DNA from: Kingdonia uniflora
Lineage: Eukaryota > Streptophyta > Magnoliopsida > Ranunculales > Circaeasteraceae
Direction of reading: 5' to 3'
DNA: 64,000 nucleotides
Assembly: GCA_014058105.1 (NCBI GenBank)
Contig: JACGCM010000428.1
Span: 248,001 to 312,000, forward strand
The position numbers and the translations under genes were made by a program. The notes beneath the pieces were generated by a model that ran no database searches, was not told where the DNA came from, and saw only the letters and a list, made by a program, of their open reading frames with translations. Below are positions 33,301-46,980 of this stretch, piece by piece; the first letter of the stretch is position 1, and each line of letters opens with the position of its first letter.

Positions 33301-33735
33301 ATGGAAGTAAATCATAATATCCCATAAGCTAGGATTGAAATTCAGTTTGTAAATAAACCCTAATTTGTTATTTTTCATTTTGCGTAAGCACTTAGATGTG
33401 AAATTTCTCTAAAGAGTTGCAGAAAACATCCGGAGATACATTGGTATCGTTTACTAATGCCATTGACGAACTTGTGTTGAAACCCGGGTGACCATGATAT
33501 CTTAATGACATTGGGTTTGAGCAAGCAAATTATAGTGCAAATGGTTATGCCCAAACCAGTCGATTCCTTCAGAAATAAAGCGTTTCTTACAAGTCTTAAA
33601 ATATTCGTGCTCAACTTTTTTAAGCTATAGAATACATACCAATTTAACCCATTGTTAATCCATTACTATTGTTGGAAAACCCAGGGCTTATGTTATATCA
33701 TTTTTTATTTTTTTTGATTGTTAAACCATAATTTA

Positions 33736-36700
33736 TCAAATAGGAAGAGTTACAAAAGTGGTGCCATCATTTCTGAGTGACTCCTGAAGCCACTCAGGTG
33801 GGGAACCAAACCAAGAAAAACATAAATTACCGTACGTAGGCCTACCCGCAATAATATGTGCTACAGAGTTTGCAGATCGAGGCGTACAGCTAATACATAT
33901 ATCCTCAAAATGCTTATACAAAGCTAAAGCGCCGTGCAAAATCGTTTTAGAGGACCAAGAGATGGATGCAGCTCCCGTCTGACAAAAAGAAAATATTGCC
34001 TCGGCATCCGTTTCCATATGTACACGTGTTAATCCTTGCTCTCGTGCCCATTTAATTCCACCCAGGACCGCTAATGCTTCACCTTCTTCGCTGCTCGCAA
34101 ATCTGCAGGATGAGCTTCGGGCTGCAATAAAATTGTTATAACAAAACCAATGTGATTATAATATTTATCTTTACAGTACGAGGCATCAACATTTATTTTG
34201 TCCCATCTAAGGGTCGGGGGAGCCCAGGAAACCTTGATAGTCAATCGATTTAGTCGAGAAAACGGTTCATCATACAAGATTTTATTAATAGTCTCTGACA
34301 ACCGAGTTGGATCCAATCTAGTCATTTGAAAAATCCATGCACATCGGGCCTTCCAAATTAACCAATAGATAGAGCAAGCCACCCGAGCCCAGACATCCCT
34401 GTCTAAAGGCCAAATCATAGGTGGCTCAAACCATAATGTAATCCACTCCAGGGAGGATAGATGTTCAAACTTATGGATTAACCCCCCAAGTGACGTCCCA
34501 AACCAAACGGCCCTCGTAAAGGGACAACCAAGTAGAAAGTGATGAAGGGTCTCCTCAGAGGTCGAGCAAAGGGGGCACGAAATATCGGTTAAAACTAATC
34601 GACTACCAATTTTAGCCTTACAGGGAACTAGATCTCGGAGGCATTTCCAGGCAAATAATTGGGCCCGGGGGGTCGCCTTATTATGCCAGATTTTCAACAG
34701 GAGAGAGGGGGGACCCACCACTGGTTCAACCTCAATACTCACCAAAAGCACACGATAAGTTGATTTGATCGAAAATTTTCCATCCTTTGAGGGATGCCAT
34801 TTCAATTCATCCGTCTCGCCTTCCTGAGGTATGAAAACTTGGGATATCAAATTGGCTGAAACATCATCACACCAATAAAATAACTCGTTCCTACGCCAGG
34901 TACGCCTAATAGGGTCAATAAAATGGCTAACCCATGCGGGTCGTTCTTCCGTTCGACCACTCCCCCTTGGGGTAGGTCGCTAACCAGGGATCGCCTGCAT
35001 CCAACTATCGGACCAGAATCGTACCTGGGTACCCGTTCGAATCTGCCAACAAGAGTTGGCATTTATATTTCCAATCGCTGATTGGATACTTCTCCAAGTC
35101 CAGGACGAATCCGTTTTAGGGAGAGTCTGAAGGATATTACACCTCGAGAAATATTTGGCCTTCAGAACTTGTCCCCATAGGTCGTCCAGTTTTTGATGAA
35201 GGCGCCAGACTAATTTAGAGAGATGTGCTTTATTCGTAGTCTCCGCCTCTCGGATCCAAAGACCTCCTTCCCGTTTAGGCCGACAAATCTCCTTCTATTT
35301 TTTAAGTTACAAGGGTTTCTTCGCCTCTTTCCTTTTTCCCCACCATAAGTCTTGTTGGAGTCCATTGATAGTTTTCCACGTAGCTTTGGGTAAGGCAAAA
35401 CAAGACATTTGATACGTCGGAATGGCTGAGGTCACTGATTTAATAAGGACCATACGGCCAGCTTGGGATAGTAGTTTACCTTTCCACGCTTGAAGCCGAC
35501 TCGAAATATGATCACAGATGCGATGGAACGTCTGAGTCTTAGATCGGGCAAAAAACAAATTGGTTCCAAGGTAGCGTTCATTCGAAGGCATCACTTTGAC
35601 TTTAAGGAGGCGAGCAAGCAGACGACCAAAGCGGAGGGGCAGATTATTACTAAAGAAGACGCCAGATTTCCCCAAATTCAATTCTTGTCCAGCGGCTCTG
35701 CAAAAATCATTGAGGGTTTCCTTAACTTCATTTGCTTCATCAAGATCAGCCTGACAGAATATGAGGCAATCATCCCCAAACAACAGATGAGAGATCGAGG
35801 GGGCATGACGAGAAACCTTGATTCCATGGACTTTTCCTGCAAGCTCTTTCACCCCCAGAGCTCGCGATAGACCCTCCATTAAAATAATGAAAAGGAAAAG
35901 GGACAGGGGGTCCCCCTGTCTCAGCCCTCTCGACGGCGTCAAAAAGCCATGGGCAGACCCATTAATAAGAATAGAGTATCTAACCGTCAAAATACATTGT
36001 TCTATCCAGTGACACCATTGCGTATTAAACCCCAGGGCTTTCAGTGTTTGGATCAGAGTACTCCACTCAATCCGATCATACGCTTTAGACATATCTAATT
36101 TTATACCCATCAGACCCGATCGACTTTGTTTCATTTTCATCGTATGGATAATCTCATGGGCACTAAAACGTTATCTGAAATTTGCCGCCCTCGCACAAAG
36201 GCCCCTTGGAAAGGGGATATAAACTTATCAAGGAGAGGTTTGAGGCGAGTAGAAAGAATCTTAGAAATAATTTTAACAGTATTTTTTGGGATCATCACCA
36301 TATGGGTGGCATTGATAAACTTTGGCATAAAGCCCGAAGAAAAGAAAGAGGTGACTAAGTTACAAATGTCTGGTCCAACCACGTCCCACGATTGTTGGAA
36401 GAATAACGCAGGGAAACCATCCGGACCGGGAACTTTGTGGGAACCAATACTATCAAGAGCCGCCTTGATCTCCTCTAGTGTGACTCCCCGAACGAGAGCA
36501 ACATTATCCTCCTCCGAAATACAATGGGGAAAAGTTTGCAGGAAGGCCGGGATTCCTACAGGAAAAGAAGTTTGATAATTCGTATCCATATCGCGGAGGA
36601 AAATATTTCCAATCTCCACGGGATCCAAAATCCAACAGCCCGCTGCGTTTTTAATCCAGTCAATCAAGTTCTTTTTTCGCCGCGCCAAAGTTTGCATATG

Positions 36701-37792
36701 AAAAAATTTAGAATTTCGGTCTCCCTCTGCCAACCATGAAATGCGAGATTTTTATCGCCAGAACATTTCCTCCCTAACATAGATTTCATCCAACTCGGCC
36801 AACAGGGATTTTTCACGAGAATCAACTACCTCATTTAAGGGTAGAGTTTGGAGATGGGAAATCTCCGATTTTAACGCAAAATTTTTGTTTAAGACATGAC
36901 CAAAAATCTTTTTATTCCAGGTCCTAAGTCCTGCTTTCGTATTTAGAAGTTTTTCCTTGACTAGTTGGGCTGGGGAACCTCTGAAATTATTATGCCAGAG
37001 ATCCTTGATTAGGTGGGGGAATTGAGGCTCCCGAGTCCACATAGTCTGGAAACGAAAACATTTACCTAAGGTCGCATATTTCAGAAGAGTATCAAGGCAT
37101 AAAATGGTGTGATCCGAGCTCAAAGCAGGTAAATAAAAAACCTTTGCTGTTGGAAAGATAAACATCCAATCAGCGTTGGCCAAGCATCGGTCTAAACGTT
37201 CTTTGATATTATCCCCTCCCCGCCGCTTATTGTTTAAAGTAAATGGTTGACCAGAGAACCCCAAATCGATAAGGCCAGCTTCCTGGGTGACCTCCTTAGC
37301 GAACGCACACGATGCCCCTCGGAAGGGTTTGCCTCCCAATTTATCCTTACAGTCAAAAATTGTGTTAAAATCACCCAAAAGAAGCCAATGCCCATTATAC
37401 CCCTGGGCTGTAGATTCCACCAGGCGCCAGCTTTCTAACCGCTCGCGTTGGTAAGGGCTCCCATAGAAAAAAAATATCATCTACGATTGATCAGCCGGTT
37501 CCGAGGTACACAGAATGTTTATAATATATTTATTGCTAAAGACAACTTCAATATCAATATTATATTTCCACATAACGCACAGACCCCCCGAACGTCCCTG
37601 GACGCCCGAGGCCGGTATTACAATCCAATTAGGATAGTTAATGTTACGAACCAAAGCCTGTATTTATGTAGCGGATCTTTTGGTTTCAGATAAGAAAATG
37701 ATGTCCCCTTTAGAGGATCTAATAAGTTCTTTTAGGTGACGAACTGCCGCCGGTCGACCCAAACCTCGGCAATTTCAAGAGATAATGATCAT
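33736..37792 (-). pseudogene. LINE-2 ORF2: endonuclease, reverse transcriptase, RNase H
   Basis: Start ATG at 37792. Endonuclease: NCRGLGRPAAVRHLKELI (about 37775), SETK (37690), LLLGDFNTIF (37370) and SSDHTILCL (37110). RT: HKVPGPDGFPALFF (about 36450), LDMSKAYDRIEWS (36090), GLRQGDPLSLFLF (35930) and the active site as FGDD (about 35780). A zf-RVT segment with CPLCSTSEETLHH is at about 34590. RNase H starts INVDASYCKDKYYNHIG (about 34190) and runs to the terminal TFVTLPI. Stops interrupt it near 37777 (TGA in place of a Trp codon), 37680, 37487, 36745 and 35305. It nicks target DNA and copies the element RNA in place. Confidence 0.92.
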
Positions 37793-38355
37793 AATGGCCC
37801 GGGTGGCCTCCGAGGAGCCACCCGAACCCTAGGCACTTGATCCATTAAGAGATAAGAACGACGGATGCACAAAAATGAGAAAGATAAGGAGTTGTGCACC
37901 TGAGCATGAGAGAGACGGCGACCGCTAGTCAGTAGAGCTTAAAAAGGTATAGACATCTCTGTCAGTAATGTCGCAGTGCGTAAATGCCGATGCGCCACAC
38001 GAGACGATGACAGAAGAAAACCACTCAAAAATCCAGTCGTCTGTCGTAAACCCTGAGACCCCTGACCTCTAGAAGACAGCCTCCGAGAAACCCCCGGGAT
38101 CTCAAGAACCCTCGCCTGCTGGGGAAGGGTGGGTATAATGTGCACCTCACCCGCTCTACCACTCCTAATCTAGATCATAGCATCTCGCTCACTATCGGCT
38201 TGAGTATCATCCCCCCCTAACCGATTATTCACCGTCCTTTCCTCATACCTAGCATTAGTCGTCCCCCACACCTGTTCTGCCTCTACAGGTATTCTGCAAT
38301 CCTCAGTGGGTAACCCTTCTACCTGAAGAGTAAGTCGTTCCTCCTCAAAAAATAG

Positions 38356-39510
38356 CTAACGAGTTTGCCTCCCTCCAACCAGACCAGCAAGAGTATCCTC
38401 CTCACCCTCCCCTGTCCACCGGAACATCGGCCCCCCTATTGGACCACCCTGGACTGGATCAGTAAAATCCTCAAACCCAGGTAAGTCGGCTCCTCTCGTA
38501 AAAGGAGGCCACAAAGATGTATCTGCCACATTCCCCTCTGAGTCACGTCTCCACGTACCACTGGATATCCTCTGTAGACCTGTCTGATCGGGTCCCACTA
38601 GATGCTTTCCTTTTGCCTTTCTGCTATAACGAGTGTTCGCATTGTTAACTCCTCGTTCCCCTGATTCAGTAGGACCAAGAGAAACTGGGGTAGAGCGACG
38701 AGGGCTTTGTTCAGGCAGCCCCCTCTCTGGACCAGGATCCTGGCTCAAAAAGTTATCTGGAGTCTGGATTCTAGCACCGATCCCAGAGCTATCCTCCTCA
38801 ACTGAAACCGTGCATCCGGAAATTCGGTGCCCCATCCTGTAGCAGCTCTCGCAGAAATTAACTGATGCCCCTTCATAAATCGTTTTAAACACAAACTGGC
38901 CCTCTTCCATATCTCTCCAGACAGCCGGAGGAAAATTCCCGTAGATATCCATAATCACCCTAGCTCGGTACACTTTTTTTGTAACTTCACGATTCTCCGG
39001 ACTTGGTTCTGTAACCATAACTTGGCCCAAATGTGCCCCGAATACATTAAGAAACTCAGGAGTGCCAAAGAAGGGGTCGGTTATGTTGAAACGCACCTAG
39101 AAGGGCACATGTTTGAAAAGTAGTGGAGCTATTGGGGTACGAGCCACATATGGTAGTAGGATGATAGAGTGTCCATATGGATTCCAGGGTTGGTTCAGCA
39201 CCACAAAGTTGTAATTATATGCATTCTTGAACTTGATAATAAGATACATCTTACCGCTAACCACACGTTCAAAGAATTGAATATTCGCGGAGGCTTCCAT
39301 ATTCCAGAAGCTTTTCAGAGCTAACACGATTTTCGTAAATCCCCGATCCGTTTCAAAAGACATCGTACCAATTAGGACGTACCGCTACCGACCTTCTTCC
39401 GCTTGGATACTTTCAAGAGGAAGCTTTACAAACACCGCCCCACGCGGTGTTTTAACCGTGAGGCGTTCCATACTGCTTACAATATCCTGCGTAACTGAGA
39501 ATGAGGACAT
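38356..39510 (-). pseudogene. LINE-2 ORF1: DUF4283 / zinc-knuckle RNA-binding protein
   Basis: ATG at 39510 (MSSFSVTQDIV). DUF4283-type region: KIVLALKSFWNMEAS, VSGKMYLIIKF and NQPWNPYGHSIILL (39330-39140). Downstream GAHLGQV, RARVIMDIYGNFPP and a zinc knuckle FCESCYRMGHRISGC (about 38850), then a low-complexity polar tail ending GGRQTR. Stops break it at about 39385 and 39097. ORF1 proteins of plant L1 elements bind the element RNA in a particle. Confidence 0.88.
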
Positions 39511-40975
39511 ACAGAAATCCACCCAAAAAAAAAACCGAATCGAGACAAGCAGAGTCCTCGACTACTTCACAGTCCCAACACCCTTATTACACACCAACTA
39601 ACGATTATCCCTCGAGATTCCACTAGGCACAATCAAAACAACCCCACTTGAATTTACTATCATATTAAACAAAAAGCATATTTTTCCAATCACTGCCCAC
39701 TATCATATTTAACTTATCACGCACAGACCAAAACCCACATAAACCCATCTATACCTCCAACACCTCACTATCAAACAACAAGATAACGGCATCTATCTTC
39801 TATCATACTATATTCCACTTATTTCATTACAAACAACTAAGATGCTTTTTATATCATACAGAAACAGAAATCCAGCGCCTACCTGGTACCATTTTGCATA
39901 CCCGAGATACAGACTTCCTCTAGTCAATTCATGCTTTCGCAATGGATACAAACAACCAGACGAAGGACGATTAGAGATTACAAACAAACCTTCCACACTC
40001 CAAAACTCAAGATATGAGAGAGATTATGAGACAGCAGAAACAACACTGCATCGAAACAGACATTCCTTTCGCCAAAGTAAAAGGTTGTGGATGGAATAGT
40101 TTTTTTGGTGAAATTATAAAAGCTAAAACAGTCCAAGCCAGATGTCGTATAGCTGAACCGGGAGGGAGAGGGAATTTGTGACTAACCGAGTTCCAAACAC
40201 CTCACTGTAGCATTGTTACTTTTAAAGACATAAGAAAAGGAGCTAAACAAAACTCTACCCAGGCCCGGTCTTCTGAAAGGCCCAAACCACCACTATACAC
40301 ACTTCAGTACACGTTCACAGTATAGGCCCTACTCATTCCAAAGCCCACCCATAATACTATCACCTCAAGTCCAACTCGTATTCCCACAATCGGGCACAAA
40401 AACCTGCATCCAGATCGGACCTCAAGACACCTCCAGCCCAATCCAATACATCAACCAAGGATTTTTTTTTCTTCCTTTTTTCGATCTATAAACAATTCAC
40501 CTCACCACCGAAAAATCTTATCTGCCGATCTTCGACAGCGACTTCTCTATACCATTCCAATTCTCCACTAAGCTAGTTTCCACCGAACTCCTCACCGGCA
40601 AAGAAACAAAGACACGAGGAGAACATATGCTAATATAAAACCTGCAAAAGGGAGATAGGAATAAAATCAAAACCAATAAACAAGACAAAATCACAGGGAT
40701 GGAAATCAGGATAACGGAGAACGCCGTGGATTAGATTAAACGCATAAACCACTCTTTCGCCAGAAACATCAATCGATCAAAAACATGCTTCGAAACAAAA
40801 CATCAATCGCCCAGTCGACACAGCCAGAGCACAGCTCAGCCATCTCACCAACAGCCTCTCGCACCTGTAGAGGGAAAGATCAAAGGGGTTTATGGAAACA
40901 GGGGTGAAAATTTTAGGGATTATGGGTGGGATGGATAAACTCAAGTCAAAAAAACCGGACTCTGTCCTTTCTTCT
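39511..40975 (-). promoter_or_regulatory. LINE-2 5' UTR
   Basis: 1.46 kb without coding potential between the element start and ORF1. Its size and position fit an L1 internal promoter region; no specific promoter motif was identified. Confidence 0.6.
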
Positions 40976-41156
40976 TTATATCATATTATTAACTAAAGAA
41001 ATTTCTTTCAATGACGATTGGTATCAATATTTTTGCTTATGTTTGATAAATATATGCAACAGTAAGAATAATTAACTTTATGAAAATGATTCCTTGTAAA
41101 TGGAGCATGCCGTTTGATCTATGCTGCAAAAGTAATGGTAAACTCAACATTGTCCA

Positions 41157-44155
41157 TCACTATTTGCACATCTTACCCAACAAGTGTTAGAGGAGGAAAA
41201 TGTACATCTCACTTCAGTCCTAACTAATGATGAGATACAGGAGGCGATTTTCTCCATGGACAACAACAACGCACACGGTACTGGGATATGCTGAGTACAG
41301 ACATTTACTCAGAGATATCCTCCTTTTTCCGCGACGGTATGATCCCTTTGATCTTTAACTCCAACATCATTGTCTTGATTCCGAAAATCAGTAACCCATC
41401 CTCTATTCTACACTACAGACCGATTTGTCTTAGTAACTTTCATGGTAAAGTTATTACGAAAATACTAGCCACGAGGCTCTCTTCAATTGCAGATAGATGT
41501 GTTACAAGGGACTAGAGTGCATTTATCAAAAATTGAAACATACACAACATTTGTATAGCGTCTGAAATGGCTAATGAGATGAAAATCAAGAGAAAGAACG
41601 GCAATGTGGCTCTCAAGATTGATATCAGTCAAGCATACGATACTCTAAGCTGGACATTCCTCATTACCACCTTAAGAGCTTTTGGGTTCGACCATAAATT
41701 CTACAACTTGATTCAGACGATTATCAGTAGCAGTATGATCTCTATCCTTGTGAATGGAAGTCCGTCTGGGTTCTTTCAAATGTCTCGGGGGCTCATACAG
41801 GGGGACCCTCTCTCTCCAATCCTCTTTGCAATTGCAAAAGACATTCTTAGCATCAATCTCCACAGAGCAAGGGAACAAGGCAGAATACAAACTATGACAT
41901 CAACAAAGCTGACGCACGACCCCACTCACCTTCTATTTGCAGATAAATTTTTTATGTTTGTAAACGGGAACACCAAATGCTTGCAACAACTTAAACTCCT
42001 CCTTACAGACTATCAGGTGGCTTCTGGGCAAGAGATTAGTGTGGCCAAAAGCAAAATTTTAATGAGCAATATTTCTCTTACCCGAAGAAGAATTGTTTCA
42101 GATATATTTGGCTTCAAAGAAGGAACGTTCCCCGAAACATATCTGGGCATCCCACTTATACAAGGGAGGGTTACAAAGCAAGCTATTATACCGCTTATTG
42201 AAAAGATTTGAAAGAGGGCTAACAGCTGGACTAGAAGCATAATTTATTTTCAGGGAAGAATTACTCTAGCAAAGTCTGTCATTAACAGTAGCTCCATTCA
42301 TAATATTGCAATTTACAAGTGGCCTCGGTTGCTTATCAAAGAGGGGGACAACATCATTAGGAATTATATATGGCTGGGAGACCCGACAAAGCGGAAAGGA
42401 GTGACACTGAAGTAGGAGAAAGTCTGCAAACCAGTAAAGGAAGGGGGACTTGGAGTTCAAAGTCTGGGGGAAGTAAATAACGTAATGCTCTGCAAACTAC
42501 ACTGGGTCTTCAAACAAGGTACAAAAGAATGGGCAAAATTTCCAAAATCCAAATTCAGCAGCAAACGGAGACCCAATTCGTTACCATAAACCCTCTACTA
42601 TATGGAAGGACATTCAAATATGAGTTGCACTTTCGAAACCTTACATTGGCTTGCTTATCAGAAATGGAACGCAAATTGATTTTTGGAAAGACACTTGGGC
42701 GACAGACATTCCTATCATGGAATACATCGACTTGCCTATGCACTTTTGGAAAATCTATACGTCAAAACTCAGCAACTTCATTAACCTACAAGGCTGGAAC
42801 GTCCCTAATGATATCCGCCTTCTCCTTCTTGCCTTGGGAATAGACATACAACAAATCCAGTGTAACCCAAATGCGCATGACGCAATGATCTGGAAGCCAA
42901 ACTTACACGGTATGTTCACAACCAAGAATGCTTTTGACGCTCTCCGTAGAAGAGAGGACACAGTATGGTGGTAGAGATATGTGTAGAGTAAAGCAATCCA
43001 CCCGAGACTGGGAGGTTTTACATGGTGTCTGCTGAACCATCTCCTGCCTATGGAGGTCTTGGTCTGTCACCAATGCCACAACAACTCGGAAACAAAACCA
43101 CATACACTACTACATTGCCCCCTTGCGGCCTCTCTCAGGCAAAGGGCTACAAACTGTTTCTCCTATGATCCTATCATACCTACAAATACTTGGAGAACCA
43201 TTCTGGAAAGGGGAAAATCATCTAGCCCATATATTAAAGACTTATGGGTTGCCATGGTCTTCTCTATATGCAGTAACATTTGATACGCAAGAAATAAGTG
43301 GAACTCAGATGGACTCAAGATTACAATCCAGAAAATCACGCTGAACATCCTAACGGATATCGCAGATGCTGCCCACCTCTCTCAACATACGATGAACAAC
43401 ACGGTTCATGACCTAAAGATTATAAAGGCGATAAATGTCCAATGCAAACCATGAAAAACGCACTAACATCGAGAACTACAGATGGTTGCTCCCTGAAGCG
43501 AACGGGGTTAAAATTTCCTATGATGGATTGGCTATGGGCAATCCAGGACCGGCGGGGATTGGTATAATGTACAGAAATAACACCGGGGAGGTCTTGGGCA
43601 CTTTCAGCAAATCAATTGGTCAAGCTACAAACTATATAACATATACCAGTGCAATCATATCGGGCGTTCAATGTGCTATAGCACATGGCTGGAGATGAGT
43701 TTGGGTTGTCTTCGATTCAGCTGCAGCTATTAAAGCTTTCCTCAAAGACGATATACCATGGTATCTCAAAACAACGTATAATCTGATTACTCATCTCCTT
43801 CAGACCATCCGGTTCAGTTATGTATGGAGAGAATGCAACTTCTCTGTAGATCACCTCGCACGGAGAGGGTCACACCAGAACAACCTATGGATGAATGGAC
43901 TAACGACAAACCGAGCTACCTGCAGGACATCGAAGAGCACACCGCAGAATACTTTAGAGTCAGAAGGAGGTGAACATCTCTAGCACTATGCTAGGTGACT
44001 CAGCCTTTAATATTTTATCAATTTTTTCGTAGTTACCTTGTTGGTTTTTACCAGGGCTGTCGGCATATGCACTAGTGACATGCACTAGTAACTATCAAGC
44101 AACCCTCGCATTCGACTGTAAATTTTCCATAATATATCCGACTAAACTTTTTGCA
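41157..44155 (+). mobile_element. LINE-3: L1-type retrotransposon, 5' truncated
   Basis: Plus strand. Starts within the pre-RT region (LTNDEIQEAIFSMDNN, about 41220), then IIVLIPKISNPSSILHYRPI (41368), KIDISQAYDTLSWTF (41608), GLIQGDPLSPILF (41790) and LLFADKF at about 41935, where the second Asp of FADD reads Lys. Later TRRRIVSDIFGF and GIPLIQGRVTK. A zf-RVT region with CHQCHNNSETKPHTLLHCP lies at 43062-43120, and RNase H with SYDGLAMGNPGPAGIGI at 43517-43570. An A-run (about 44153-44161) ends it. Numerous breaks. It belongs to the same family as LINE-4. Confidence 0.9.
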
Positions 44156-44161
44156 AAAAAA

Positions 44162-44595
44162 ATAATGGTCATGTGAAATGAATGTTAGGGTATTAGGAAT
44201 CATAATGGCCATATGAGTTATATGGGGATCTATACTTTATTCGTCTAGCCCCTAGTTTTATAAACAATTCAGCATATATTTTATTATAGAAGAAGGTAAA
44301 GGACAGGGCATCGTAATCTATTCTCCCCTTTACTCTTTGTTGCTCCTCTCTTTGTCCTCCTTCTAAGAATTCCTTGGTTGGACCCACTTCTTACATATAT
44401 GTTATGATCGGTGCTGATCTTGTAGTCAGAGCATATGCAGTAGGGTGTGGGTTTGAGTTGGGTTTGCAAACCTAAACTCAAACTCATACTTTGAGTCTCC
44501 CAGCAGCAAAAAATCTAGTGTGAGTTCTCCTACGTGGCACTACAGTAACTCAACCGATTGTGAGGAGCACAAAAAAAAAAAAAGAGTTTGTCGGT
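44162..44595. other. Gene-free stretch
   Basis: No coding region. GT/TTG-rich DNA at 44445-44475 (GGGTGTGGGTTTGAGTTGGG) resembles DNA at 47590-47615 and may be part of the flank of the plant-mobile-domain unit. Confidence 0.4.
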
Positions 44596-44673
44596 GTTTG
44601 GATTACCGCGTGGTATTCCTTTTACCGCCCAGATTTTTGCGCGGTAAAAGGAACACCGCGCGGTAATCCAAAC
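44596..44673. repeat. Long hairpin, 33-bp arms and 12-nt loop
   Basis: The left arm 44596-44628 starts GTTTGGATTACCGCG. The right arm 44641-44673 starts GCGGTAAAAGGAAC. They are complementary with two mismatches. The motif of the right arm recurs at 47500-47526. Confidence 0.85.
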
Positions 44674-45176
44674 TCCTATAATCTCAATTATTTTTCTAAA
44701 TCACTCCCTGACTACTTCTTCTTCCCCAAAACCAAGGAAGTCGAGCATAAAGGAGAACCTCTACACTCTCCCCAAATGGCAAACTCTGGCACCAATAGTA
44801 ATAACTCTACACCGTCGACCCCATCCTCCCATAACCCACCTTCAACACCATTTGCTCAACACCCATCATCACAATTCACTTCATACCTATACTGCAACCA
44901 ATTGTGAAAATTTATTCGAACAGTCAAATAGTCTGTTCGAATAGACATTAAAAAAACTTTCCCAAAAGCCAAAAATCTTCAGTCAATTTCAACATTAGAG
45001 AGTCATTGCTAATGAACATCACACAAACTCTACCAAAAACCATTCTAGGTAAACTACATCATGAGATTATAAAAAATAAATAAAGGGAAACAGTACACAA
45101 ACACGAGAGAATAAGTACTAGTAGTTATAGCTGAGCTTCTACATCATATATATATTCGTCAAAAATACCTATATCT

Positions 45177-46980
45177 ACTGAGAATCATCTCCAGTACCCC
45201 GCCCTCTGCGGCTAGTAGCGCCTCCCCTGGTTCGCGGATCAGATCCACGCTGCCTCGTCCTCGCGCCACCTTTAGGTGGTATCAGCACCACCCGTACGTC
45301 ATATTCCCTCCTCAGCTGTAGGTCCTGAACGGGACAAAGAAAATTTATAAATACTTTGACAAAATAAATATGACAATAAGAAAAATAAAAATAAATAAAT
45401 ACATAAATAAATTACTTACATGTGCATATAGCTGATCATCTATACTATCAATGTGCCTGTGGGCAGTAGCAAGCTCATTAGTCAACTGTTGTAGCCTTTG
45501 GCGTCCCGCGCAGATTCTACAAGGGCGAGTCACCGCATACCATGAGTCAGGTGCCATAGTTCCTTTACGCCGTAGAAGGAAGACATGGGTGACGGGTCTC
45601 TCAAGCGGTTGATGGGGAGCAGCTCACGTCTCCCTGCCCACTCTATGTATCACCCGGAGTCTGGCCCCTCGGGCTCACCAGGTAAACTGAAGTCCTGGAT
45701 AAGCTATGAATCGACGTTGACGTAACCACCACGGGTGTAATACCAGCCCTGAGTGTAGTGGGTCCGAACAGATCTATATTCCCCATCCTTTGGGAATCTG
45801 TCAACAGGTGGCCTACCTTAAAAGTTTGTTTAGCCCAGTATGAGGCATAAGTCTTTCGCTCCTCCCCAATCACAAACTGCTCACAGTCAAGGAACCCGGC
45901 CTGTCTCATCTCCTGTAAAGCTACCAGACTAATATGTGGCCACATGCTAAGCGGAGGATCTAAAGATATACGCGCCTTGTCAGTCAACTGCCTCCAGCAT
46001 CTATCCCCCAAGTAATATTCACAGTTTCTATTTGGTACTTGAAGTGACATCCTCTTATGAGATAAGAGTTTTGCAGTCAGTACGTCCTCTGTCTCAGACA
46101 CTGCAATCTCTAAGCAAGATTATCAGGTAATTATCTCAATAGTGCGGTGGTCAATGTGGTATCTGCCTAGTATAAACAAATTGGCTGCCTGGTCATTTGC
46201 TTTTTTCCTGTTCCCCCTCTCCCATGCTCTGAGGCGCGAATAGGCCGAGAACTTAACCTCTTCCTTGACTATAGGGTGACCAACCCCATAATACTCGTAG
46301 AACCAATACTGCATTTTGGAACAACATAAAAAATAATTAAAAATTATATTTAAGACATTTATTAGAATATATTTGATTTGTAGCTTGTAAGGAAAAAGTG
46401 AGTGTACCTCAAGAAGTTGGGAAAATCTAGTGATGGCACCCCCGGTGGTGACTGCAGTATCCAAACTATGGTACAGGGAAGCAAGAATAGTAGAACCCCC
46501 GTCATATTGGGCAGCCTCCTCCAAATTGGCCACGACTGTGAGATATCCAAGTGGGACGGTGTCGTTGGCCGTTTGAAACCACAAATGTCCCATCATGAAA
46601 ATGATAAAAGCACGAGCAATAGTAATATCATCCTTCCGATCAGTTGTGATGGTCAAGTACGTCATCAAATGTGAAATACTGACGTTTCCACTTTTTATAT
46701 GGCTGAAATCAATGTTGGGGAACAATTGCCTCGCATTGGATAAAACAGACCATGCATCGTCATACGGCACCTATGTCAGATATCGACCGATTGACAATAA
46801 TGTCAGCATAGTAAAATCGAGAGGAGCGGCCCCTATCTCCGTATACGGGAACAGAAACGTGTACGTTGTTGGCCACCAACGCTCTGTAAGTGCCTGAATT
46901 AGCCGATTATCAGAATTGCCCAAACATATATCCATAAACTGCCCGAATATATTCACCACGACATCCCTTATAGGTAGAAT
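45177..46980 (-). pseudogene. Plant mobile domain (aminotransferase-like, MAIN/MAIL-type) gene
   Basis: Minus strand. An N-terminal block (about 46960-46780) has NRLIQALTERWWPTTYTF and a TEIGAAPLDFTMLTLLS segment. Next come PYDDAWSVLSNARQLFP, ARAFIIFMMGHLWF and QYDGGSTILASLYHSLD. An intron at 46309-46407 (GTACAC donor, ATGCAG acceptor) is followed by YWFYEYYGVGHP and LRAWERGNRKKAN. A further intron at 45325-45419 precedes an Arg/Gly-rich C-terminus. The family contains host genes acting in silencing and cell division, and many transposon-borne copies. A stop plus frameshift near 46123-46110, and more after 45643, suggest decay. The flanking repeated GC-rich motif (44639, 47500) suggests it lies within a mobile unit. 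Confidence 0.75.

Larger units (their letters stand above)
33702..40975 (-). mobile_element. LINE-2: full-length L1-type retrotransposon
   Basis: Flanked by a 9-bp target-site duplication TTATATCAT at 33693-33701 and 40976-40984. On the minus strand it has a 5' UTR (40975-39511), ORF1 (39510-38356), ORF2 (37792-33736), and a short A-rich tail next to the left target copy (AAAAAAAATAAAAAA, about 33702-33716). This is the complete layout of plant L1 elements. Both ORFs carry stops, so it is no longer active, but the retained ends suggest a fairly recent insertion. Confidence 0.95.
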
